Part shown: positions 15,673-23,152 of the stretch, piece by piece
Layout: every line of letters begins with the position of its first letter
Position numbering within the stretch: position 1 is the first letter of the stretch
NCBI GenBank assembly: GCA_003562365.1
Contig: PWVB01000134.1
Coordinates: 1 to 32,993, forward strand
DNA from: Anaerolineae bacterium
Lineage (GTDB): Bacteria; Chloroflexota; Anaerolineae; B4-G1; SLSP01
DNA: 32,993 bases
Reading direction: 5' to 3'
Notes under the pieces: model-generated
Told to the model about the DNA's origin: nothing
Database searches by the model: none
Seen by the model: only the letters and a program-made list of their open reading frames with translations
Translations under genes and position numbers: made by a program

Positions 15673-16791
15673 GTGAACACAGACATCTACGACGAACTGG
15701 GCGTTACCAAGGTAATCAACGGCGCGGCGACGTTGACTCGTTTGGGCGGTTCTCTAATGCCGCCGGAGGTCCTCGACGCGATGGCCCAGGCCGCTCAACA
15801 CTTCGTCGACATCGACGACCTGCAGCAGAAGGCTGGGGAGCGTCTGGCGGCGTGGACGAAGAACGAGGCGGCCTACGTCTCCTGTGGCGCGGCCGCTGGC
15901 CTCGCACTGAGCACCGCCGCCTGCATCACTGGCCTGGATCCGGACAAGCGCGCGCGGCTGCCCTACACTGAGGGTATGAAGAACGAGATCATCGTCCACC
16001 GGCGCGGCTACGTGGGCTACGCCTTCGCCATCCGCCAGGCCGGCGGCCGGCTCGTCCAGGTTGGTACCCCGGAGGGGGCAACGCCCAGTGACATAGAACG
16101 GGCGATCAACGCGCGGACCGCAGCCCTCTTCTACTTTTACAACCCTAGCCTGATGCCGGGGCAGGTTCCCTTGGCCCAGGGCATCGAGATTGCCCGTCAG
16201 GCGGGGATTCCTGTGATCGTGGATGCCGCTGCACAGATCCCGCCGGTCGAAAACCTGTGGCGCTTCACTCAGATGGGTGCCGATCTGGCGCTCTTCAGCG
16301 GCGGCAAAGGCCTCTGCGGCCCGCAGAGCAGTGGTCTCATCCTGGGGCGCAAAGAGCTCATCGAAGCTTGCGCCTTCAACGCCTGTCCCAGGCCCTTTAT
16401 CGGCCGACCCATGAAGGTGGGCAAGGAGGAGTTGGTGGTGCTGATGGTGGCGGTGCGGCATTACCTCGATCTGGACCACCAGAGGCTTATGCAAACCTAC
16501 GAGGACCAAGTGCAGACGGTGATTGCCGCTTTTGGTGATCACCCACACATCTCGGCCCGTCGCAGTTTCCCCAGCGAGGCCGGACAGCCGATGCCGCGCG
16601 CCGAGATCATCTTTGACCCGCAGGGCTTGGGCCTCACACGGGATGAGATCCTCGGGCGGCTGCAGGGCGGACATCCCAGCGTGATCTTGGCTGAGGCGGG
16701 TGAGAGCGGCCTCTTTGTCAATCCCCAGACGCTCAAGCCCGGACAGGAACAGATCATCGTCGACCGGATTATGCAGGTCGTCGGCGCATAG
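15673..16791 (+). CDS. SelA/DgaE-like PLP-dependent lyase or transferase
   Basis: A 372-aa fold-type I PLP enzyme of the selenocysteine synthase/D-glucosaminate-6-phosphate ammonia-lyase (DgaE) branch. NGAATLTRLGGSLMPPEV opens the chain; DAAAQIPP contains the Asp that contacts the PLP nitrogen; LFSGGKGLCGPQSSG holds the Schiff-base Lys (about 212). It lacks the N-terminal SelA domain, so a selenium role is unlikely. GTG 15673 with AGGAG 9 nt upstream is preferred over the track ATG 15664, which touches that site. It lies 75 nt after the amidohydrolase; the pair probably forms a short pathway that opens and deaminates an amino-acid- or amino-sugar-like substrate. Confidence 0.82.
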   Translation: MNTDIYDELGVTKVINGAATLTRLGGSLMPPEVLDAMAQAAQHFVDIDDLQQKAGERLAAWTKNEAAYVSCGAAAGLALSTAACITGLDPDKRARLPYTEGMKNEIIVHRRGYVGYAFAIRQAGGRLVQVGTPEGATPSDIERAINARTAALFYFYNPSLMPGQVPLAQGIEIARQAGIPVIVDAAAQIPPVENLWRFTQMGADLALFSGGKGLCGPQSSGLILGRKELIEACAFNACPRPFIGRPMKVGKEELVVLMVAVRHYLDLDHQRLMQTYEDQVQTVIAAFGDHPHISARRSFPSEAGQPMPRAEIIFDPQGLGLTRDEILGRLQGGHPSVILAEAGESGLFVNPQTLKPGQEQIIVDRIMQVVGA

Positions 16792-17202
16792 TGTTGGGAT
16801 TGACCTTCGGTTTCCGCCCTGGTGCGGCACGAGATGGCGAGGCGCCGACGCTGAGCTGCTTGCGGATCCGGAAGAGGACCTCGGCAGGCTCCTTAGGATG
16901 CCCGAGCACTTTGTGCCTGACACCTGGGCCGTGTTGGCCTTGCCTCGAAAGTGAGCCAGTGGCCGTCTGCGTGAGGGAGCTCCTGGATTAGGCGCAGGCC
17001 GGCGACCGCGGAGGAGCTGAAGGCAGCTTTATTCATCGGCGATCCGGGACGTAACGCGGTGGTCACCTCGCTGCAGGTAGAGCGCCTGACGCACATTCGC
17101 CGCCGAGTGGAAAACGGAGCAGGCCTGCGGTAGCTTGGTGTGCCGTTTCCCGGCTGTGCTGAGGTCCGGCGATGCCGCCGGACCTCAGGTGCGCCGCTAA
17201 GC
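16792..17202. other. Gene-poor stretch, possibly with a decayed coding remnant
   Basis: No complete gene is convincing here. On the plus strand, fragments such as AELLADPEEDLGRLLRMPEHFVPDTWAVLALPRK (ends about 16954) and, in another frame, EELKAALFIGDPGRNAVVTSLQVERL (17011 to about 17130) read like protein sequence but lack a shared frame, a start and a ribosome-binding site. A minus-strand ORF (16893-17243) is Arg/Ser-rich and overlaps the aldo/keto reductase end. I interpret this as non-coding or a frameshifted remnant; no family is recognised. Confidence 0.4.
17159..17188. terminator. 12-bp hairpin between convergent transcripts
   Basis: CTGAGGTCCGGC (17159-17170) pairs perfectly with GCCGGACCTCAG (17177-17188) around GATGCC. 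It lies 15 nt beyond the end of the minus-strand aldo/keto reductase. There is no T-tract, like the hairpin at 5615, so a shared style of 3'-end structure is possible in this genome. Confidence 0.55.
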
Positions 17203-18195
17203 CTACTGCTGGACCTCGCGGTCGTAGACAGGGTCCCTCCCAACCCAACGCCCGGGTCCGATAGCCGGCAAGGCGTCCCGTTCCTCCGGCGTCAGCTCCA
17301 GGTCAAGGCCTCCCAGTGTGTCATCTAGCTGTTCCAGCGTTCGCGCTCCAATGATGGGTGCCGTGATGCGCGGTTCGGCGAGGACCCAGGCCAGCGCCAG
17401 CTGCGCAGGCGTCACGCCGTGATTCTCAGCTGCCGCGACGAAGGCCTCGACGATGTCAAAAGTCGTCTCGGTGTAGTAACGCTGGCGGTAGGCTTCCGAG
17501 TCGCTCAAGCGGGTCTCCTCCGGAAGCGGCTGCCCGCGCTTATACTTTCCCGTCAGCACCCCGCCGGCCAGCGGATTGTAGGGGATCACGCCCAGCCCCT
17601 GCCGATCGCAGTAGGGCAGGATCTCGCTCTCAATGCTGCGGTTGAGGGCGCTGTAGAGGGGCTGGAGGCTGACGAAGCGCGACCAGTGGTGGGTGTCCGA
17701 TATCCGGAGGTACTCCGCGATCTGCCACGCCCGCAGATTCGAACAGCCGATGTAGCGTACCTTACCCTGGCGCACCAGGTCATTCAGCGCCTCCAGCGTC
17801 TCGTCAGGCGGCGCGTCGAAGTCCCAGCGGTGAATCTGGTAGAGGTCGATGACCTCTGTCTGCAGGCGGCGTAGGCTGTCCTCGACGGCGCGTTGGACGT
17901 GAATTCGCGACAGTCCGCGCTCGTTAGGCGCCGGTCCGGTGGTGCCGTAGACCTTCGTGGCCAGTACGATCTTATCGCGGACGCCGCGTTCCTTGATCCA
18001 CCTGCCGACGATCTCCTCTGTCAGACCGCCGTTGTAGACGTCGGCGGTGTCCAGGAAGGTGCCGCCTGCCTCCATAAAGCGATCCATGATCGCGAAGGCC
18101 GTGGCTTCGTCGGCGCCGGCGCCGAAGGTCATCGTGCCCAGACAGAGTTTGGACACCTTAAGCCCTGAACGTCCCAATCGTAGAATCTGCATCAT
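17203..18195 (-). CDS. Aldo/keto reductase
   Basis: A 330-aa NADPH-dependent oxidoreductase of the AKR superfamily (YajO/GPR69-like branch). The catalytic tetrad is visible: Asp49 and Tyr54 in FLDTADVYNGG, Lys81 in LATKVYG, His122 in YQIHRWDFD. The 3' NADP-phosphate region reads IIGARTLEQLDDTL. It reduces aldehydes or sugar carbonyls in the cytosol; the specific substrate cannot be read. The track ORF extends to 18477 into the upstream gene; two adjacent ATGs at 18195 and 18192 follow AAAAGGAGACC, and either could be used. A small hairpin (TGCCCGC paired with GCGGGGCA, 18211-18231) lies just upstream, between this gene and the aminotransferase. Confidence 0.92.
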   Translation of the reverse strand: MMQILRLGRSGLKVSKLCLGTMTFGAGADEATAFAIMDRFMEAGGTFLDTADVYNGGLTEEIVGRWIKERGVRDKIVLATKVYGTTGPAPNERGLSRIHVQRAVEDSLRRLQTEVIDLYQIHRWDFDAPPDETLEALNDLVRQGKVRYIGCSNLRAWQIAEYLRISDTHHWSRFVSLQPLYSALNRSIESEILPYCDRQGLGVIPYNPLAGGVLTGKYKRGQPLPEETRLSDSEAYRQRYYTETTFDIVEAFVAAAENHGVTPAQLALAWVLAEPRITAPIIGARTLEQLDDTLGGLDLELTPEERDALPAIGPGRWVGRDPVYDREVQQ

Positions 18196-18353
18196 GGTCT
18201 CCTTTTCTAGTGCCCGCTTTCTTGCGGGGCAGTTTCTACCACACAATCTGCTCAAACACGTCTTCCCCACCGGGGCATCGCTGCGTGGACTCGCCATCGA
18301 TGAGCGCCGCGCCGGATCTGCGCTTCGGCGCCGGACGAGCCTTGCCGAGGCGG

Positions 18354-19592
18354 CTATGCCTCCAGCAGCTCGCCTGAAGCTGCCTGTACCTTTGCCACCG
18401 CTGCGACGATGTCGTCCATATCGGCTGATGTCCCTAGAAGCATCGCTTGGGTGAACCAGATGCCCTCCTCGGCGCATGCCCGTTCGGTGACCGGACAGTC
18501 GGGCAGCGTCTCAGGGTAGGCGCCAGGCCAGTCCACGGCCGCCTTCAATCGTTGCACGCCGCCCTGAATCGCCGGCATGCGGTAGAGGGGCACGTAGCCC
18601 TCGCTGCAGGGGATGCCTTCAGCCTGCAGGGCCGCCAGGAACTTGTCCCGCGGCAGCCCAGAGAAGGCCACCGGCGTATAGCGGCTGATGAACAGGTGAT
18701 AGCCATGCTGGGTCACCCGTTCATCCCGTTCCTGGGGTTGCAGGCCGGTCTCCTGGGCGAGCCTCTTGGCCAGGTAGCGTCCGTTTTCCTCTCGGCGTCG
18801 CGCGAGATCCTCGAAGCGGGTGAGCTGGGCCAGGAGGATCGCGGCTTGCCACTGGGTCATCCGGTAGTTGCTGCCCAGGACCTCGTGCTGATACCAGCGA
18901 CCGTCGCGAATGCGTCCGCAATTGTGCACCGACCAACAGCGTTCTGCCAGCGCCTCATCGTCGGTGACGATGAGGCCCCCCTCACCGGCGTTGATGTTCT
19001 TCGATGATTGGAAGCTAAAGCAGCCCAGGTGACCGATGGCGCCAACGCGCCGTCCTTTCCATGCGGCGCCGTGGGCCTGGCAGGCGTCCTCCAGCACTAT
19101 GATACCGTGCTGTGCTGCGATGGCCTCAATGCGATCCATATCAGCCGGGAGTCCTCCGATGTGCACCGGGATGACCGCTCGCGTCCTCGGCGTGATCGCC
19201 ACCTCCATTGCCGCCGGGTCCATATTGTAGGTTCCCGGTTCGATGTCGACGAAGACCGGGATCGCGCCGACCATCAGACAGGCGGTCGCTGTCGCCATGA
19301 AGGTGTAGGCCGGAATGAGAACCTCGTCCCCATAGCCGATGTCGTTGGCCCGCAGCGCGACGCCCAGCGCCACCGAACCGTTAAAGACCGCCTGTCCATA
19401 GGCGGCGTCGTGGGTCTCGGCAAAGGCTTGCTCAAAGGTCGCGATCCTCCCACCGTCCGCGGTAATACCCCAGTCGCCTGACTCGAGCGTCTCCATCAGG
19501 GCCGTACGCTCCTCCGCCCCCCAGATCGGCCACGCCGGAAAAGGACGCGTTCGCACTGGCGGGCCGCCGAGAGCTGCCAATTTCTCTGTCAT
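18354..19592 (-). CDS. DegT/DnrJ/EryC1/StrS-type PLP aminotransferase
   Basis: A 412-aa fold-type I enzyme of the sugar aminotransferase family. FNGSVALGVAL and IPAYTFMATATACLMVGA are the substrate/PLP region; VLEDACQAHGA contains the PLP-binding Asp; CFSFQSSKNINAGEGG holds the Schiff-base Lys198. Such enzymes aminate keto-sugars (nucleotide-linked or free, as in scyllo-inosose aminotransferases) or related cyclitols. ATG 19592 has AAGGAGCGATA upstream. The next gene on this strand is an aldo/keto reductase, and the divergent neighbour is a sugar-type MFS transporter, so a sugar or cyclitol substrate is likely. It lies near a catabolic locus rather than O-antigen genes, which hints at a non-glycosyltransferase context. 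Confidence 0.9.
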   Translation of the reverse strand: MTEKLAALGGPPVRTRPFPAWPIWGAEERTALMETLESGDWGITADGGRIATFEQAFAETHDAAYGQAVFNGSVALGVALRANDIGYGDEVLIPAYTFMATATACLMVGAIPVFVDIEPGTYNMDPAAMEVAITPRTRAVIPVHIGGLPADMDRIEAIAAQHGIIVLEDACQAHGAAWKGRRVGAIGHLGCFSFQSSKNINAGEGGLIVTDDEALAERCWSVHNCGRIRDGRWYQHEVLGSNYRMTQWQAAILLAQLTRFEDLARRREENGRYLAKRLAQETGLQPQERDERVTQHGYHLFISRYTPVAFSGLPRDKFLAALQAEGIPCSEGYVPLYRMPAIQGGVQRLKAAVDWPGAYPETLPDCPVTERACAEEGIWFTQAMLLGTSADMDDIVAAVAKVQAASGELLEA

Positions 19593-19610
19593 TATCGCTC
19601 CTTAGCTCTG

Positions 19611-19649
19611 TGGATGTCTACACTGGATGTCTACACTGGATGTCTACAC
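19611..19649. repeat. 3 x 13-bp perfect direct repeat in a divergent intergenic region
   Basis: TGGATGTCTACAC is repeated three times without mismatch (19611-19623, 19624-19636, 19637-19649). It lies 18 nt from the aminotransferase start and 66 nt from the MFS start. It could be a regulator-binding array or a slippage-type minisatellite. Its complement, CCAGTGTAGACATCC, differs at one base from a 15-mer in the trpF tandem repeat. Confidence 0.95.
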
Positions 19650-19715
19650 TTGCCTATCTGCCCATTTCAGTAACATGGGTCCATCCTACACCCGCTTGCC
19701 AGGAGAGAAAGTCCG

Positions 19716-20981
19716 ATGAAGCTTCAGGGCTATGCCCTCGTCACGATGAACGTCTATTGGTTCGGCCTGGCCTTTATGTGGAATGCACTGCATCCGATAG
19801 TGCTGCCGGCGCTGCTCCTGGATTTGGTGCCCGATGTGCTCAAGAATACCTACCTGGGCGCTATGACATTTGTTGGATTGCTGTCGGCCATAGCGATCCA
19901 GCCGTTGGCGGGGGCCTTGAGTGACCGCACCCCGACCCGCTGGGGCCGGCGGCGCTCCTGGATGGTCTCCGGCACCCTTGCCAGCATGCTCATCCTCGGC
20001 TTGATGGTTTGGGCGCACCGGCTGTGGGAGTTGATGATCGCCTATCTCATCCTGCAGGTCGTATCCAATATGGCCCACGGCCCGGCTCAAGGACTGATCC
20101 CCGACCTGGTGCCGGCGGAGCACCGGGGGCTGGCTGCGGGGATTAAGAACCTCTTCGATATGGGCGGCCTGATCGTGACCTCGTTGGTAGCCGGGCAGGT
20201 GATGCAGAACGGCAACCCACGCCTGGCCTTCGCCATTATCGGCGCCGTGCTCCTGACGGCAACGGCGGTCACTGTGACGACGACGCGCGAGCCTGTCCCG
20301 GATCGTGCCTTCGTCGCCAAGGACCGCTGGGCGGGCCTGCTGCGTCCCGGCCTCTCGCGCCACCCCACCTATGCCAAGCTGCTGGTTGGGCGCTTCCTGA
20401 TTCTGCTCGGCGTCTATGTGGTGCAGAGCTTCTCCCAGTACTACATCCGCGATTGGATCGGCGTCCCCAATGCGGCCGCGGTCACCGGCAACCTGATGGC
20501 GGCGATCGGGGTGACCCTGATGCTGCTGGTCTCGCCGGCCGGATGGTTGTCAGATCGCGTCGGGCGCTGGCCGCTCAACGTGGGTGCTGGAGGGCTGGCC
20601 GCGCTGGGGATCGTGCTTCTGGTGCCGGCGCGCAGTGTCCTCGCCGTCTACGCTTTCGGTGCCATCATCGGCATGGCGACGGGCACCTTTCTGAGCGTCA
20701 ACTGGGCGCTGGCGACCGATCTGATCCCGCCGAACGAAGGGGGCAAATACCTGGGGCTGTCTAATCTGGCGACGGCTGGCGCCGGTGCCACCAGTCGCCT
20801 TGCCGGTCCGCTGATTGACGGGCTGAACGCCGCGTGGCGGGGGTCTTTTGTGGGCTATCCGGTGACCTTCGCCTTGGCGGCGCTGGCCACGTTTGGTGGC
20901 GCGTTGCTGCTGGCCCGGCTGTGGCAGCGCCAGCGACATCTCGATCCACTGCCCGAAGTGCAGAATCAGGGGGCACTGTAA
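19716..20981 (+). CDS. MFS transporter, SLC45/GPH-like sugar permease
   Basis: A 421-aa integral membrane protein with about 12 hydrophobic segments; the first is MNVYWFGLAFMWNALHPIVLPALLL. The cytoplasmic 2-3 loop GALSDRTPTRWGRRRSWM is the motif characteristic of SLC45/sucrose-proton and GPH-type sugar symporters. A second half-motif, GWLSDRVGRWPLNVG, lies in the 8-9 loop. The C-terminus is cytosolic and basic. AGGAGAG precedes ATG 19716. It converges with an esterase gene 28 nt away and is divergent from the aminotransferase. Likely imports a sugar, disaccharide or glycoside for the downstream catabolic cluster; the substrate is not readable. Confidence 0.88.
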   Translation: MKLQGYALVTMNVYWFGLAFMWNALHPIVLPALLLDLVPDVLKNTYLGAMTFVGLLSAIAIQPLAGALSDRTPTRWGRRRSWMVSGTLASMLILGLMVWAHRLWELMIAYLILQVVSNMAHGPAQGLIPDLVPAEHRGLAAGIKNLFDMGGLIVTSLVAGQVMQNGNPRLAFAIIGAVLLTATAVTVTTTREPVPDRAFVAKDRWAGLLRPGLSRHPTYAKLLVGRFLILLGVYVVQSFSQYYIRDWIGVPNAAAVTGNLMAAIGVTLMLLVSPAGWLSDRVGRWPLNVGAGGLAALGIVLLVPARSVLAVYAFGAIIGMATGTFLSVNWALATDLIPPNEGGKYLGLSNLATAGAGATSRLAGPLIDGLNAAWRGSFVGYPVTFALAALATFGGALLLARLWQRQRHLDPLPEVQNQGAL

Positions 20982-21008
20982 CCGCCGAGCGCCCCCTGGG
21001 ATGCGCTG

Positions 21009-22061
21009 CTAACCGAGATGGCGCCTGAAGAAAGCCTCTGATCGGTTGCCGGCCCAGCCATGCTCCCCGGGATGCAGATCCAGCTCGAGGCGGTCGCTGG
21101 CGCCGGCGGCGGCGTAGATGTCGGTCAGCTGCTCGTAGCACTGCAACGCCGTGTCGACCTTGAAGCAGGTGTCGTTGGCGCCGATGGTGATCAGCAACGG
21201 ACGCGGCGCTACCAGCCCCTGCAGGTCGGGCAGATCCACGAGCTTGAAAAGCCCGGGCGCGACCTGCATGCCACAGTAGTTTGCGTCACGCATCCCGAAG
21301 GCCCACCACAGATCGCTATAGCAGATGATCTCACTGGCCTTGAAGCGCTCATCGCAGAGCGTCATCCAGAGCGTCATCGCCCCCCCGCCGCTGAGACCCA
21401 TCACGCCGAGGCGCTCGGGGTCGACCTGGGGCATGGCGCTGACCACATCGGTGGCGGCCTTGCCGTGGGCCACATTGATGGAGAGCGACGTCATCCCGAG
21501 CATTGTGGCGTGCAGGTAGTAGAGGTTGCACCAGTCGCGCTCCCGCGCTACCGAAAGATGGTTAGGCTTCTGGCGGTCGTCGCGCTCCCCGAAACCAATC
21601 CAGTCGATGGCGTAGGTGACAAACCCTTTCTGGGCCATCACCTCCCCGTAGTTATAACCGTGATCCTGGATTGCCTGGCGCAACGCCGGGCTGGAGTCGT
21701 TGCCCATCACCGGCTCCTTACCGAACTGCCCGTGCCCGTGGCAGCAGAGGATGGCCGGGCGCTGTTCCCCCTTAGCCGTGCCCTGGGGAAGGGCAACACG
21801 CAGGGTAGCCGACAGATGGGGCTGGACGTCGATGATCCAGCGCTGGTGCGTCAAACCTTTGTCCTCCCATTGGGCCAGCAATTCCGGATTGGGGTCAACG
21901 GACGGCGGATCGTCTCCCAGTGTGGCCAGCACCTTGGGCAATGCTTCCGCTTTCCAGCTTTCGAAGTCTTCCGGCGATGTGCCGGTGAAGCCATAAAGGG
22001 GACGGTGGCTTTTCGCCATCTCGACGAACATCCGGTTGGGGCTCAAGTTTCGTGTCGTCAT
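21009..22061 (-). CDS. Alpha/beta-hydrolase (dienelactone hydrolase / acetyl-xylan-esterase-like)
   Basis: A 350-aa alpha/beta hydrolase with an intact triad: nucleophile Ser224 in GLSGGGAM, Asp297 in GANDTCF, His334 in HPGEHGW. The oxyanion strand is ILCCHGHGQFGKEP, and the long insert with GYNYGEVMAQKGFVTYAIDWIGFGERD resembles the large acyl-esterase/Abhydrolase_7 group. No signal peptide, so it acts in the cytosol, probably removing acyl groups from imported sugars or glycosides. AGGAGAGAGG precedes the ATG. It is divergent from the uxuA-led operon with about 110 nt between, suggesting shared regulation. Confidence 0.85.
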   Translation of the reverse strand: MTTRNLSPNRMFVEMAKSHRPLYGFTGTSPEDFESWKAEALPKVLATLGDDPPSVDPNPELLAQWEDKGLTHQRWIIDVQPHLSATLRVALPQGTAKGEQRPAILCCHGHGQFGKEPVMGNDSSPALRQAIQDHGYNYGEVMAQKGFVTYAIDWIGFGERDDRQKPNHLSVARERDWCNLYYLHATMLGMTSLSINVAHGKAATDVVSAMPQVDPERLGVMGLSGGGAMTLWMTLCDERFKASEIICYSDLWWAFGMRDANYCGMQVAPGLFKLVDLPDLQGLVAPRPLLITIGANDTCFKVDTALQCYEQLTDIYAAAGASDRLELDLHPGEHGWAGNRSEAFFRRHLG

Positions 22062-22171
22062 AGCCTCTCTCCTGGGCTGGGTTCAAGAGTCGCGTCTTAG
22101 CGGTTACGATGTATGATCAGTGTAGTGCTGGATAGATAGGGATGCAAATGGCTAGTGCAATAGGAGGCTAT

Positions 22172-23152
22172 ATGATTCAGATCGCCGAAGTTTTCCACCC
22201 CAACGACCGCTCGCTCTGGACGCTGGTCAAGCAGTGTGGCGTCAAGCATGTTGTAGGCGGCTTCGGGCTGCAACCTATAGAGGGCGCGGACCCGGAGCGG
22301 CAGCCTTGGAGCTATATGTCGCTGCTGCGCATCAAGACTGCCTACAACGACGCCGGCTTCGAACTGGCGGTGATTGAGAACCGCCCACCGATGGAGCGGA
22401 TCAAGCTGGGCCTGCCCGGCCGTGACGAAGAGATCGAGGTCGTCAAGGAGTTGATCCGCAACATGGGCCGGCTGGGGATTCCCGTGTGGTGCTACGAGTT
22501 TATGCCCATCGTGCGGGTCGTCCGTACCTCGGCGACCATTCCAGCCCGCGGGGGTGCGCTGGTAACGGGCTACGATCACGAGCTGATGGCCGACGCGCCC
22601 CTAACGGCCTACGGCACCTACACTGACGAGCAGATTTGGGAGAACCTCAAGTATTTCCTGGAACAGGTAGTGCCCGTCGCGGAAGAGTACAACGTCAAGT
22701 TGGCGGCCCATCCGGACGATCCGCCACTCTCGCCGCTGCGGGGTATGGCGCGGGTGTTGCGCAGCATCGAGAACTACCAGAAGCTCATCGATCTAGTGCC
22801 CAGCCCGGTCAACGGGGTTGCGCTCTGCCAGGGCAACTTCACGCTGATGACCGATGATCTGCCGGCGGCTATCCGCCACTTCGGCAGCCAGGAGAAGATC
22901 TTCTTTGTTCACTTCCGCGACGTCCGCGGCACCCCAGAGAAGTTCGTCGAGACCTTCCACGACGAAGGGAAGACCGATATGCTCGCATGTATGCGCGCCT
23001 ACCGAGAGGTCGGCTACGCCGGTGTCTGTCGCCCTGATCACGTGCCGACGATGGAGGGCGATGACGAGGGCACCCCGGGCTACACCAAGATCGGGCGCCT
23101 CTTCGCGATCGGTTATATCAAGGGTCTGCGCGAGGCCGTTTACCGCGATTGA
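22172..23152 (+). CDS. uxuA: D-mannonate dehydratase-like (UxuA family) protein, short form
   Basis: UxuA enzymes dehydrate D-mannonate to 2-keto-3-deoxygluconate in hexuronate catabolism. The 326-aa TIM barrel keeps the expected metal ligands: His in AAHPDDPP, Cys in ALCQGNF, His in FVHFRDV and Asp in CRPDHVP, plus IKLGLPGRD and CYEFMPI. It is shorter than typical UxuA (roughly 350-390 aa), mainly around the RTSATIPARGGALVTGY stretch, so substrate preference may differ. ATG 22172 has AGGAGG 5 nt upstream; the track start at 22142 lacks one. Its stop overlaps the next ATG (TGATG). First gene of a six-gene operon. Confidence 0.85.
   Translation: MIQIAEVFHPNDRSLWTLVKQCGVKHVVGGFGLQPIEGADPERQPWSYMSLLRIKTAYNDAGFELAVIENRPPMERIKLGLPGRDEEIEVVKELIRNMGRLGIPVWCYEFMPIVRVVRTSATIPARGGALVTGYDHELMADAPLTAYGTYTDEQIWENLKYFLEQVVPVAEEYNVKLAAHPDDPPLSPLRGMARVLRSIENYQKLIDLVPSPVNGVALCQGNFTLMTDDLPAAIRHFGSQEKIFFVHFRDVRGTPEKFVETFHDEGKTDMLACMRAYREVGYAGVCRPDHVPTMEGDDEGTPGYTKIGRLFAIGYIKGLREAVYRD

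Noticed and set aside
19611-19649. CRISPR array
   Set aside because: The three 13-bp units are contiguous without spacers and far too short for CRISPR repeats; no cas genes.
22062-22171. Promoters in the divergent esterase-uxuA gap
   Set aside because: A TATGAT at 22112 has no matching -35, and a minus-strand TTGCAT/TACACT pair matches consensus poorly; not strong enough to list.
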